From Linnemannia schmuckeri (lineage: Eukaryota; Mortierellomycota; Mortierellomycetes; Mortierellales; Mortierellaceae), in NCBI GenBank assembly GCA_029449235.1, contig JANATG010000002.1, positions 2,666,001 through 2,730,000 on the forward strand: a stretch of DNA of 64,000 nt. The letters are read 5' to 3'. Positions 34,011 through 45,536 of this stretch are shown in pieces. A program made the translations under genes and the position numbers. The notes below the pieces were generated by a model. That model ran no database searches. It worked only from the letters and a program-made list of their open reading frames with translations, and had not been told where the DNA came from. Positions within the stretch are counted from its first letter, which is position 1. Every line of letters begins with the position of its first letter.

Positions 34011-36312
34011 TAAGTAGAATACCCGAGAGTTGCAGTGGCTGTTCTTTTTGTACCCTGACATCAAAAACCCGCCTTCATTGACTTTCACCAACTCACATGT
34101 CTTTACGTGCGCAATTCAAATAGAGGATGAGATGAATTTGATAACTTCATTGACTATTTAATGGCGAAGGACGAGGAAAAGAGACCTACAGCGGGGAAGG
34201 CTCTTGAATATGCGTTCCTCTCTCGCGAGCGAGGAAAGTGTGTTGTCCCTCAGAACAAGAAGGAACCCGTTACCCGGTCGTCAAATTGAGTCCCGCTCTC
34301 TTCCCTTTGGCCTCCTGCGTACACTGTTCTCGTCTTTCATCCTCCTCCTTTACGTCTTTCTCTTCTCGCTTTTATCATTGTTCCTTTGTGACCACCTTCC
34401 CTCCTTCCCTTGCCAGTATGCTATCATTTTTATCGTCTTTCTGTTTGCCTGGCAAGTTGAATAATATCGTATTGTTTTTGTTGCTGCATACACACCACCA
34501 CCTTTTGCAGTACTCTCTCATTACGTCTACGTGCGCGAGCGTTTTTGCCAAGCGACCGAAAAAAAACAGATATTGAAGGAGTACTCTATTGCTGAAAGTA
34601 CCTAGTTGGCATATCCTTTGAGTGTGCATATCCGAAGCGATTGTCATAATAACTGTTTATTATAAGTCTGTGCAGAAAGCGACAAAGGGGATCAACATTG
34701 GATGCATCAACACCGGGGTGGCCAAAACTGTTACAGGAGAAGGAGAGGGAGGTCGTTATAGGCAATCAGGCTACAGGAACACAAAAGCACATGAACATCA
34801 GGACCAAAACAGGGAAGGAGAGGGAGAGGAGAGGGAGAGAAGAGGGACAGGGTGGTCGTTGTGGAAAACCAGTCTACGAGAAATCAAAGTGCACATGGAC
34901 AATAGGACCAACATTGTTTGGAAAGGGGTTGGCGTTTGAGGGCAAGAACAAAATCATTGGTAGCATTGGTGCACGGTGAAGACACTTACCTTGTCCCTCG
35001 ACAAAGGGGCGTCTTGTCTTCAGCACCTGGTTGAACCCCTGCTCCCGTAGATGTCCTGTCCGGTCCTCACGCCGATGTCCCCATAACCAGCGCTCTTGGT
35101 TCAATGCAGCCGGTGCCCAACCGAGGCAAAGGATAGCCGATGCACAACCGAGGCAATGCATGGGCAATACATTAAACAGAAAACAAGGAGAGAATAGCAA
35201 CCTCTGGTTAGTAAACAACTTACTAAGCATGCATTCACCTTTCGCCAAAAAATATCAATCGAACAACCAAGGTAGTGGTCATGCGGACTGGACGGGATTG
35301 GCCCCTACCGCACACAAAAACTGCTGTTCACAACAGCCTGCCTAGTCAGACTGCACTCGTTTTGATGGACCCCCACTAAGGCAGGGTCATCCGCTCGCCA
35401 GATGGCCCCGAGTGGCGACCCTCAGTGAGACCTCTTACCCCAAGACCATATATCGGGAAACCAGGGACAGACTAGGGGAAAAGAGGGGATGTTTGTCGGG
35501 GTTGTTGTAGGAGATGATAGAGAGGAGGAAAAGATGGTAACAAAGATAAAGGAGATGGTAAAGAGAAGGAAAAGAAGGTATTGAAGGTGAAGGGGAGGAG
35601 AGGAAGGGGAGGAGAGGAAGGGGAGGGGAAGGGGGAAGCGTCTGTATGGTTTCCATAGGTCTTGGAGACGCACCTTGACCAACTGGGCAGCGAAGTCATT
35701 ACCACACAGCCCTTGTGAGCCTTCCCGCGCCCTGTCGTTTCCACAAAGGAAAAAAAAAACAACATTCTACTTGCCTTTCGGATCCTTGATCCGCTGATGG
35801 TGTCGTCGGTGTCCTTGGCAATGAACTCGTCCATTTTTTTCTCTTTTTCGTCCGGCTCTGCACGTCAAGAGGGATAGGATCAAATAAGGAAAAAGAAAAG
35901 AAACAAGAAAAAGAAGAAAGAAAAATATGGTTAGCGTGTTCTTTTTTGCATCGCTATGCAAGCAAGCGGTCAAGTAGTTGTTGTTCTTCATGAAGGTGTG
36001 GAGTGGAGAAATGTCAACGATATGCCGCAACTCTGGAAACAGGCCAGATGCGGTCCAAAGACTGCATTGTTGTGCACACACGTAACAGAGGCCAAGAGAG
36101 CCTGGCATGCATACACACCCATCTCCAAAGCGCCTTGAATCTACAGACGGGAATGGTCCATCCGTCGGAAGATTGTCATAGGGAGACGACTGTTAGCTCT
36201 TGTTCATATAGTGGGCAAACAGAGTTTTGGGACCACAATAATACCATCACAAGAAGTCGACGATACCATGGCCTGTGTTGCTCAGGGTACGTTTTCTTGT
36301 CGAAAGTATCGG

Positions 36313-36343
<31 letters not shown>

Positions 36344-36756
36344 CTTTGGCCGACGCCCAACCTACTTCAGGTATGACCTTTCACATGCCATATGCTTGCA
36401 TGATTTGCATTTCAGGCCCCCGCAGCCAGCTCAGGCCATGATGTTCTCGACTGGATATGCCGTCCATGCAGTGAACGACCGCATATAAGAGGCTTTCTTC
36501 AGGCTCATTGCGGCCCTGGAGAACCATCCGCAGGTTCCTGCATTGTTTAGAAAAGAAATATTCCCTTCATATTGTGAGCCTACTGGCCTTTATTGCACTC
36601 TTGATCCTCTGAATATCCTGTTCCATGTCTGCTCTTTCAGTCAAAGACGGTGGTGGTGGTGGTGGTCTTGATGTCCGAGAGCCCACGGTGGTTGTGAGGG
36701 TGAAAAGGAGGAGGAGGAGCGGCGCCCTGGGTGGGGCCTGGGTAGGTGCGAGCAAG

Positions 36757-36821
36757 GTTCTTCGTGAGTGCCATTAATGCGTCCGTCCGACGAGAGAGAA
36801 AATGGGAGAGGGAGATCCGCA
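36757..36821 (-). repeat. Diverged direct repeat, unit 1
   Basis: It shares a run around GTCCGACGAGAG with a second unit at 37519-37597. On the minus strand the units read SHFLSRRTDALMALTKNLAR and FHSRRTTALLTALLAFTRN, so both look like decayed copies of one coding segment. Confidence 0.5.
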
Positions 36822-37518
36822 TACCCGGCCCACTCGCATCCGTGGGCCGAGCAGTCATGTCGAAGGTATCCGATCGCAGATAAGTTGCATATGAGAACAG
36901 CCACAAAGATAAGAAAAAAAAGGGTTAGAGTGTTGCTTTCAACTGTAGTTGACAGCCTCACACCCCCAGCGATTTGTTCCCCAAGAAGGAAAAGGCGAGG
37001 CTGACTTGAGAAGGACGAGACAGCAATGGCCACTATTACCCAGCCTCAACGGACCCCTAAGAGTGTTGTTCATGGCACCCTTAGTACGAACTTTTTTACC
37101 CCTTTGGATTTGTCGACTCCGGCAACAGGGAGCACAGGCAGCTAGGCCATGATCTTCACTGCCTGGGCTATCCTGCACTACGGTGACCACCGCTAAGCGA
37201 TATCCAGAAAGGGTAATCCCCTAGCCCATTTCGGACTGGTTCTACCTTAGGCTCATGCAGTCAGTCGGCAATCCGGAACACTGGATACCATCTCAAGCTG
37301 TCCTGCCATCCTCTTGTGTTTGTAGAACTGCATACAGAAAATAGAAAAGTAATTAATTCAATTACCTTTGTGTTGTTTTCCCTGTGCACTGACGGCGACC
37401 TTTCTGGGCACCAAGAGAGTTCAGGCAGTAAAGTGAGGACGTCCTCTCGATGGCGGAGAGGTGGTTGCAGAGAAATCCAAGAGGTGGTTACAGAAAAATC
37501 CGAGACGTTGTTGCTGCT

Positions 37519-37597
37519 ATTCCTCGTGAATGCCAATAATGCTGTCAATAATGCGGTCGTCCGACGAGAGTGAAAAATGGGAGAAGAAAATCCACGG
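37519..37597 (-). repeat. Diverged direct repeat, unit 2
   Basis: Second copy, about 760 bp away from 36757-36821, with an extra short duplication (AATGCTGTC/AATGCGGTC). The family is unknown. Confidence 0.5.
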
Positions 37598-38308
37598 ATC
37601 CGCTGTATCATTATCGACGGATTTCCAAGGCGAGAGAGGATGTTGATGTTATGTCGAAGATGGTATTTTGACGGTGGAGGAAGCGGAGATAAAGACTAGG
37701 TCTATCTTGCGCTTCCATTGTTTCCAGTCTAAGCTGATGCGCCCAGAGGAGACGACCTGGGCCCGAGAGAGACGCCGACACTTTCACCGTAGTGTCCTGA
37801 CGGTGAGGAGAGTCGAGGGTAGAGGCTGAGCTCTTCCTGTGTCCTGTTATTCGCTGGCAGGGTCCAGCTAAGGGAGGTAGTATGTGCTGGCCTTAATAAG
37901 CAGTCCCAGAGGCAGGATGGCGACCGAGGTGACCGAGGCGACAGAGGCAAGGAGCTGTTGATTTCTCTCCTGATTCCTTATTCCGAAGGGCAAGCAATTG
38001 ACTGGAGCCAGCAGAGAAGGACGGTCGGTTGAGGGTCGAGCAGATGGAGACATTCACTGTCATCGGACGCGAAAGGCTGTACGAACTGCGTGTGACGATC
38101 ATGTGTTGATATAGCTCCTGTTTCCTGACGCCGCATGCACGCTCGAGGGTCCTGGGCGTTGCCGGAGAGCTGGCGGTCGATCTGAGCCGGTAAGGAAGGT
38201 CGGGGTGCTGTCGATGGGAAGATGGCGATTCGGGGGTGAGTGGAGGGTGGAGTGGAGGGAAGATGTGAAAAGAGGTCTCCCGGGGGTCTCTTCACGATAT
38301 AACAAAAA

Positions 38309-38435
38309 GTACGCAGTAGAGCCGTGTAAACGAGTCCTCGCAGTAGAGCCGTGTAACAGAGTACGCAGTAGAGCCGTGTAAGCAAACTCGCAGCGGACCC
38401 TTGTAAAAGAGTACGCAGTAGAAGCATGTAATAGC
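38309..38435 (+). repeat. Minisatellite, about five units of 25-27 bp
   Basis: The core GTACGCAGTAGAGCCGTGTA is repeated about five times with drift. On the minus strand it reads as repeats of YTALLRTL. No gene depends on it. Confidence 0.7.
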
Positions 38436-39410
38436 ATGTAATAGCATTTGGCGCATGGTCCCAGACAAAGAAGTGACCTAAAAACCTCTGTTGAGGCTCT
38501 GTCGATCGGCCTGGCTTTAGCAAGCAATTGAGTTGCCAAATAAAGAGTAGTACAATATCAATATGAACCCACGGGTGTGCACCAAGTCCAGGGCTGATGC
38601 CAGACGGCATTCAGTCCTCGAGTTGTAAGAGCAAAAGAACAAAAAGAAAAGCCGCTCTGGTCGAGAGAGGGTCATCGATATAAGAGTGGAGGTGTGAGGT
38701 GCGAGGGAAATTTTCCAACGGTCGCTGATCAACGATGCTTATCAGTTTCGAATATGTCTTGCATGTTCACCAGAGATCTAATCGGTCCAAGTCGATAATT
38801 TTCGTGGAAAGTCCTCGTTCGTTTGTTTGACCCTTCCGACCTTTTTTTCGTTTCTTCTTTTCACACCACCTTAGCAACAGCCAACATCGCCATAGCTGTG
38901 TGCCTGAAAGAGGAGGACACTCTTAATCATGATGTCCTTAACCTGACTGCAATTGATCCTCTGCACTCTCATCCCAGACTTCTAGCAAGTCGACAACGAC
39001 GATACAGCCAGAGGTAACAATGATCGCCTCTAATACTTTTTTTTTATTCGAGTGCACGCTGGATCTGGTTGCTGTGATTTCTGAGTTATATGGCTAGTCT
39101 TGGCCCAGTATCTAAACAATGGGTACGAGTAGGTTCCGAGGAAGAACCCTGGGGGTTTATGTGGCAGCACTAGGATCTTGCTGGGAACATAAGTCAGAGT
39201 AATTTAACTGTCGTGACCCCCTCACGCAGGCAATCAACGCCCTCTCACCAACTCAAAGCCACATTGGAGGGAACTGTTTATTCACTTACTATCATTTCAC
39301 TTGCACGCACCTCATTTTGGTGTGGGTGATGAGCTGGAGGTCGATGCTGCTCAAGAGCCTGTGTCTATCGCCGAACCTGGCCATGTGTCACCACGATCCG
39401 CTCGTTCTTC

Positions 39411-39676
39411 AATATCGTTTATAGTGTGGCCTGGATCCAGTTGTCCTGATGGAGTTTGCTACAGCTTGCCTAGATGGCTCTATTCGAGTGTGGCGAAAGT
39501 CTGGTGGTGATGAGGACGATAATTTTGTTTACAGGTTACTTTGGGGCACTAACACCAGGTTCTGTGCGCTGAGACTTGTGCTTAATAACGCGGCTGGTTT
39601 GAGCCCAATCCATGAGAAGCTGCTGATCCAACGTGGTGCCGCCGATTGTGTTCAAGTTCCTGCAGGAGCTGGTTAA
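39411..39676 (+). pseudogene. Relic of a WD40-family gene (C-terminal end)
   Basis: NIVYSVAWIQ (from 39411) runs into a TGA at 39447-39449. The next frame, from 39449, reads MEFATACLDGSIRVWR and ends AAGLSPIHEKLLIQRGAADC. The intact gene at the left edge has IEEIVWNPHVPMEFTTHCRD, VRVWR and ATGLSPMNRKLLVQRGAVD in the same order. So this is the last blade plus the family-specific tail, broken by a frameshift. Upstream blades are not recognisable. Confidence 0.75.
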
Positions 39677-39983
39677 TGCAGAGGAGTAGTATGTAGGTGG
39701 TTTATGCCCTAGAGGGAAGGCGTGACAACAAATGAACTCCAATTTATTTTTGATCAGAGTTATCTCTGTATAATGATCAACGATAGAGAAGGAGGTCAAA
39801 ATCAAGACCAATGGTGAGAAGTGTGGGTATCTGAAAGAGGATTGATCTTTTTGGGCATTCAAGGGTGTCGATACGAGCACACTTTGCATCTGCGCGAGTA
39901 ACCAAAAGTTCAAATTTGAGTTCTGCCTTTTTTTATTCATCAGTAAACAGATCGTGTTGACGGTACTGAATTTCTGTCATTAT

Positions 39984-41888
39984 TCAATAATAATCTAAAT
40001 ACCCAAGGTCCCTCCAGAACCCATCCTTCCAATTCCAGTCCAACTTCCTCCAATTCTCCTCGACCCACTTCTGCTCCGACTCTTCAAAAAAGCCCACTTC
40101 CATAGCCTCAACCTCAACCCTCCTCAACGCCTTCAACTCCTTCAATTGCTCCATCCCACTCTGCAACCGCATATCCAAACACCCGTATTGGTACCCGCCC
40201 TGAATATCCTGGCTTGGGTTATCGAAATCGTAGTACTCGCCCTCGGTGTCCATCTCGTCCAGGAACATTACGTAATTCATATCCACCTCGTGGTGGCCCA
40301 GGACGAGTTCGCGGAGTTGCGTGAGCCGGGAGAGTTGGGTGTAGATGTGGGTTTGGATTTGGAGGCTTTCTGCAGGAGTGGAGGAGGTGTGGAGGGGGTC
40401 GGTGAGTGGGCGGCCGTTGGTGCGAGTGAGGACGTCTGGGCGGGGCACTCCTCCGATCCGACATTTGAACGACTCCAGTCCCAAACACAACCACCCCTTC
40501 TCCTCTCCTCCTTCTTTGCCTAAAAATGACCGCACGATATCCTTGGCATCGAGGACGACATCCATCTGACTAAACCGAAAGCGCGACATTGCATCAAACC
40601 GCCTCAACTGCCTCGCGGAACACAACAATCCCTGAACAAGCGCACTCGGGAACGAGGCACACCCATCCAACCGTACATTCTCGAGCGTCCCACAATGCTC
40701 CAACAACGCCCTCGCCGCCCTCTCTCCAAACACAAAGCTCTTCAACTCGGGCGGACAGGGGAACCCGAAATCCTTTAGCCCACCCGACTCATGACAAGAG
40801 TCCAGTAAGAGACATAGATCATCCTGGGAGGAGACTGCACAGTTGATCAGGTGGAGGCCTGTCAACTTTTTACAGAACTTCCGGATCGTTGCTGCAATGC
40901 TCTGGTAAGCGTATGACGGCAAGTACCCTTGATCATGAAGACATAGTGTCTCGAGGTTTGGACATCGTATTAATATTCTGATCAGCGCCGCATCATCCTC
41001 AATCGACCCTCTTCCAACCACCAGCCTTGTTAGACAAGAAAGAGTCGGCAACAGATCGGGGCGTTGGTAGGTGGGATACCCACACTTACTCAGATATCCT
41101 TCTTGCTTCCTGCTGGCCGGTTTCCAGTCCCACAGTTCCAAATGCTCGATTGATGCAGGGACGGCGTCGAGGACCAGGAAGCGGAGGTCGTGGATCATCG
41201 ACATCATCTCTCCTCCCAGTTTCAAAATCTGGAGGTGAGGGTTCTGTCGTAGGAGTGCAAGTATGGCGCTCGTCTCTACTCCTGCTTCTGATACAGCCGC
41301 TGGCGCTGCAACAGCAACACAGGTCCCGGTTTCCTTCCCTAATATTTCCTTTACATCCCCGTAGTACTCGCCTTCATCCCCGCCACCATCATCATACCCA
41401 TATCCACCCCCTTCTTGGTTATCATCATCCTCCCACGCCAAATTATCCACCATTTCCCTCGCATCCTCCCTCCAAAGCTCAGATTCTGGACACGGCTGAT
41501 CAAAGACTTGCACCTCTCTCAAGCCCTCACAACCCCCTTCTCCAAACTTCAATAAAACATCAATAACACTACAACACGTAGTATCCACCGTCCGGATCCA
41601 CTTCGCACACCTCCTCAAACTACCTGCCTCTGCAGAATCTCGGAACCGCGTATACCCCTTTCTCCAGGATCGTTCGAATTCACCCTGTCCATGCCTTAGT
41701 CCGAGATGTAGATGTTGCCAGATGTGTGGGAGGAGTAAGACAGACCAGGCATGGCAGACGCGGATGCATGTCGTGAGGTCATGGAGAGTAAGGAGCGGGA
41801 GGATCATGTCTTGAATCTCTTGGGGAAGTGTGTGGAGGGATGCTGTTTCTGGACGCTTCGCTTTGCCATTGGTTAATTCCTTGTTCAT
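39984..41888 (-). CDS. F-box / leucine-rich-repeat protein, intact paralogue
   Basis: A single-exon ORF; with the start at MNKELTNGK it is 634 residues. The open frame continues 17 residues further, but relics A and B start with MNK/MTE at the matching place, which favours this ATG. The F-box is LHTLPQEIQDMILPLLTLHD followed by CIRVCHAWSVLLLPHIWQHL. Then come irregular leucine-rich repeats (LSCLTRLVVG, CPNLETLCLHDQGY, CKKLTGLHLINC, LRRFDAMSRFRF). An acidic Gly/Tyr-rich insert (DDDNQEGGGYGYDDGGGDEG) sits in the first third. F-box proteins bind Skp1 and bring substrates to SCF ubiquitin ligases; the LRRs would bind the substrate. The target is unknown. Confidence 0.85.
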   Translation of the reverse strand: MNKELTNGKAKRPETASLHTLPQEIQDMILPLLTLHDLTTCIRVCHAWSVLLLPHIWQHLHLGLRHGQGEFERSWRKGYTRFRDSAEAGSLRRCAKWIRTVDTTCCSVIDVLLKFGEGGCEGLREVQVFDQPCPESELWREDAREMVDNLAWEDDDNQEGGGYGYDDGGGDEGEYYGDVKEILGKETGTCVAVAAPAAVSEAGVETSAILALLRQNPHLQILKLGGEMMSMIHDLRFLVLDAVPASIEHLELWDWKPASRKQEGYLSKCGYPTYQRPDLLPTLSCLTRLVVGRGSIEDDAALIRILIRCPNLETLCLHDQGYLPSYAYQSIAATIRKFCKKLTGLHLINCAVSSQDDLCLLLDSCHESGGLKDFGFPCPPELKSFVFGERAARALLEHCGTLENVRLDGCASFPSALVQGLLCSARQLRRFDAMSRFRFSQMDVVLDAKDIVRSFLGKEGGEEKGWLCLGLESFKCRIGGVPRPDVLTRTNGRPLTDPLHTSSTPAESLQIQTHIYTQLSRLTQLRELVLGHHEVDMNYVMFLDEMDTEGEYYDFDNPSQDIQGGYQYGCLDMRLQSGMEQLKELKALRRVEVEAMEVGFFEESEQKWVEENWRKLDWNWKDGFWRDLGYLDYY

Positions 41889-42182
41889 GCGTGTCATTAG
41901 TGTATGTGTGAGGAAAGAAAAAAAAAAAAGGAAGGACAAATATTAGGCGCCAAAATAAGTAACATCGCAATTGGCTACAGATGACTGATGATGACTCCTG
42001 GACCTAAAATTTGGTGGCAACAAGACAAACACATGCTCCCTGTATTACCGTTTTCGTGTCATTTTTCAATTGATGTTTTTATTCACAAAGAGGGGAACTG
42101 GCCGACCTGTACAAGTTGTCGCCTCGCCAGCTTCTACATTCTTTTCTCAAAAAAATTAACTTCACTTCTAGGTATCGCTATT

Positions 42183-44594
42183 TTACAGCTTGGCCTCAGA
42201 GACAATCATACCCTCAAGGCGTCCACGGATAGTATCCTCGGCCTCCTGAACTATCCTCTTGACAAGCACCTCACATGTAGGGATATCCTTGATCAATCCA
42301 ACAATCTGACCCGCAGTCCAGATACCGTGGTCGGGGTCACCGTTCTCGTAAACAAGCTTGCCACGGGCACCCGAGACGAGGGGGGCAACCTCCGAGAACT
42401 CGGCTCCACCAGGCTTGCGCTCAATCTCAATAACCTCCTTGGCAACCTTGTTGCGGAAGACACGGGCAGAGTTGTGGAGTGTGCGGAAGATCAACGAGGT
42501 GTCACGCTCAGTGGCGTTGACCATCGACTCCTTGATGTTGTTATGGATGGGGGCCTCCTGCGTGCACAAAAAGCGAGTTCCCATGTTCACACCCTATCAA
42601 TCACAAATAAACAATTGAGTTGTTCGTCAGAATATGGACCTTAGCAAAACTTGAAAGGAAAAGTGGAAGCGTTCCATGTCGTAAGATAGATTACCTCGGC
42701 ACCGAGAGCAAGGGCAGCGGCGAGACCAGTACCGTCACCGAATCCACCAGAGGCAATGAAGGGGATTTTGAGGGCCTTGGCAGCCAAGGGCAGCAAGATC
42801 AATCCAGTAACATCATCCTCACCAGGATGACCAGCGCACTATCATAGTATATCAATCAAAAAAAAAAAAAAAAAAAAATAGGCGATGAAGTGGTTAGTCA
42901 CTGCGCGTTGGCATTATTCCCATGGGTCTCCATTAAAAGAAGCCGATTGCGATTAAAAGCGCTCAATCAGCTGGCTAGCCCTCTCTCTCTCCTTGTGCGA
43001 CAGTATGTTCCTGATCTGCGAATATTTTTCTTTACCTCGAATCCATCGATACTGAGCATATCGGCGCCAAGACGCTGAGCAGTGAGAGCATGGCGAATGG
43101 AAGTGCACTTGTGGATGACAAAAATGCCAGCCTCCTTGAACTTCCTGATGTGCTCGCCGGCTGTATTAATTGGTTCGTTTGATTTCGTCCAGATCGACAA
43201 AAGAAGAAAAGAAAATGGGTCAGTCAAAAGTCATTGAAAATAATCAAACGTAAAGAAAGAGAAAGGGATGAGATTAAAGTAATTTTCACATGTGACAGAA
43301 AACATAAAAAATAACGTACGATTGTTTCCAGCAGTCTCGACAACCTTGATGCCCTCCTGGACAATGACGTCGCCATACTCGGCGTAGGGGGGAGGGGTCA
43401 TGGCAGGCAACAAGGTCAAATTGACACCAAAGGGCTTGCTGGTCATCGTGCGGCAGCGACGGATCTCGTTGCGCAAGTGCTCAGGTGTGGGCTGGGTCAA
43501 GGCAGTCAAGATTCCGAGACCGCCAGCGTTAGAGACAGCAGAGGCGAGCTCTGCAGTGCCGACCTACATACGTTCATTTGAGACATAACAGATAGATGTA
43601 TTGGTTAGCCTGTTGCTCATCTTGTTCATACAAGCGTGAATATATATGTGTATATATGTTTGTGTGTATGTTTGTCCGGTTCGGGCTCGGTTGGGTGCTG
43701 AGGAGATGGCAGATCCAAGGTAGCGGTTTATTGTTGGAACCAATTTGACAACAATAAAACACACAATCACCTGGTTCGATGATCGATCAAGTAGATCACA
43801 AGTCCTAGGGGTTGTGCTCTGAACGGCGCCCGGGGTAACCGACGACAAGTCCACAAACAAGCACAAACAAACACAAACAAACTCAAGCAAATTCAAGCAA
43901 ACAACAAACAAATAAATGAAATAATCCGAAGCGAGTAAGGATTCAGGGGTAGTGTAGATGGATCAATGGAAAACACAACAACAGAGAAACCCCAATTCCT
44001 ATCCGTTTACACACAATGCGATGCGAAGCGAGCCAGAAGAAAAAGGTCGCAGTGACAAACAAACGTCAAAATAAAGAGGAAAAGAGAACACAAGGGTGTA
44101 GAGGATCCGTTCGTGGCCTTTAAGGGATAAGAAATGGTACCCTCCCTCCTCGTTTCTCTTGGAATGTCGTCCCCCGCCCTTGTAAAAAGCTGCACGCCTG
44201 TTGTCGCTGTCAACGGGTACTCCATCCTGGCAACGATCAACGGAGCCAATTGACCCGGATAAAAAAAAAAGCCTTCCTCGGCACGTTCTTCCACAATGCC
44301 TTTTCTTCGTTATTGTCAAGTGATCGAATATCCCTGTCAACGCTTCCGCCTTCTTAACCCTAATAGTTCCCTTGGCCGTAGTTGAGTAAACTGAAAGACC
44401 AGTAGGAAGAAAGAGGGAGTTGTTGTTGCTCCTGTGGAAGGTGTGTGTTTCGGAGAAGTGTTGTTTCTCGTTGTGTCGGTTGTGAATGCGAGAAGGAATG
44501 AAAAAAGAAGAGAGACACTCACCCATTGCATACCACCCTGGACGATGGGGTGCTTGATGCCGACGAGCTTTGTGAGTTTAGTTTGGAGGACCAT
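42183..44594 (-). CDS. Nitronate monooxygenase (2-nitropropane dioxygenase family)
   Basis: Exons 44594-44523, 43563-43320, 43160-43036, 42838-42695 and 42593-42183 give 331 residues, all in phase. Family motifs: N-terminal KHPIVQGGMQW, AELASAVSNAGGLGILTA, PFGVNLTLLP, then CAGHPGEDD (the AGGHxG-like loop near the flavin) and IASGGFGDGTGLAAALALGA (FMN phosphate binding) followed by GVNMGTRFL. The enzyme oxidises alkyl nitronates such as propionate 3-nitronate with FMN and O2, a detoxification role. No targeting peptide. Intron 1 is 959 nt, far longer than the other introns here (about 100-190 nt). The 42848-42868 poly-A run lies in intron 3. Confidence 0.92.
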
Positions 44595-45536
44595 GTTGCG
44601 CGATGAATAAAGGAGAGAGTATGTGGGGTATAAAGAAGAAAAAGAGACAGAAAAGAAAGGTAAAAAGACGCACATTATTTATTGGAATGATCACTGTCGC
44701 TTTGTGTGCTCCCACAGCCCCTCGTTCGCCATAGACGAATCGCAGCCAGGCCCGCAACGATTTTAGTTCGATCGAAATCAAATTTCATGTGGGCGAGCAA
44801 CACTGACTGGCTGGGCAGGGGGAAAACCATCTTTCTTTACAGCGTGACACACGGAGACAGCGAAAGAGTGAGGAACTGACTGGCTGTACACAACTCAATC
44901 ATTTCCAATTTCTCACTCTCATCGCGCACAGAAACCATACCGTGGACACGAATTTTTTTCTTTTGTATTGTCCTTCGGTATAACATTGGCCGATCCCAAC
45001 CGGGTATCACTTGGTAGTATCAACGAACAAACCTCCAATGGACCTCACCCGATCCCCTTTTCCCTTCAACAACCATTACTCGTCGCTTGAAGTAGCAGAA
45101 TACCCTCGTTGCAAATATATCCCTCTTTGCAGGCTCAGCAAGAAAACAATCCTATCTCTTCGTTTCGACTCGATCGCCTCGGATAAAAATACAGCCAGGG
45201 CTGCCATTGGCCCAACAGGTCAAGGAAACAAACAAACGTAAAGAGAGGAACCGTAGCCTAAGGGTGCAATTGACCTCTTTCAAATAAACGCACACAAGAC
45301 CCAATGCAGGGTCTGTCTTCACACCTCTTCTTCCTCGCGTATTGATCCCCTGTGGCGTCATTCCATCGCATGAACACAAACGCGCCAGAAGCTCAATTAA
45401 ATATCCTTCTCCACACCCACACCCATCCATACCACAATAAAAGACCCGCACATACAGTACAATATAAACAAAGATTGGATTTGTGATTTTGATAAAAGCA
45501 ACTATAGTCAGATCCTGGGGGACGGTGAGAGATAAT
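44595..45536. other. Intergenic region between nitronate monooxygenase and eS25
   Basis: Holds the promoter of the monooxygenase and the 3' region of eS25. No further gene seen. Confidence 0.4.

Larger units (their letters stand above)
34011..38800. other. Relic-rich region without an intact gene
   Basis: No complete gene could be built. Isolated coding-like minus-strand pieces are present, for example GFNQVLKTRRPFVEGQ near 35000 with a GTAAGT donor, MDEFIAKDTDDTISGSRIRK at 35833, and LRMVLQGRNEPEESLLYAVV at about 36500. They do not join into a protein I recognise. A T29 run is at 36315-36343, a diverged duplication at 36757-36821 / 37519-37597, and a minisatellite at 38309-38435. Confidence 0.4.

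Noticed and set aside
36315..36343. T29 run as a retroposon tail on the minus strand
   Set aside because: Flanks carry no matching short repeats and the adjacent sequence has no recognisable mRNA-like copy.
38309..38435. CRISPR-like array
   Set aside because: Units abut without unique spacers and the genome is eukaryotic; it is a minisatellite.
43564..44522. tRNA or snoRNA inside the long intron
   Set aside because: No cloverleaf, B-box pairing or C/D-box combination could be recognised by eye.
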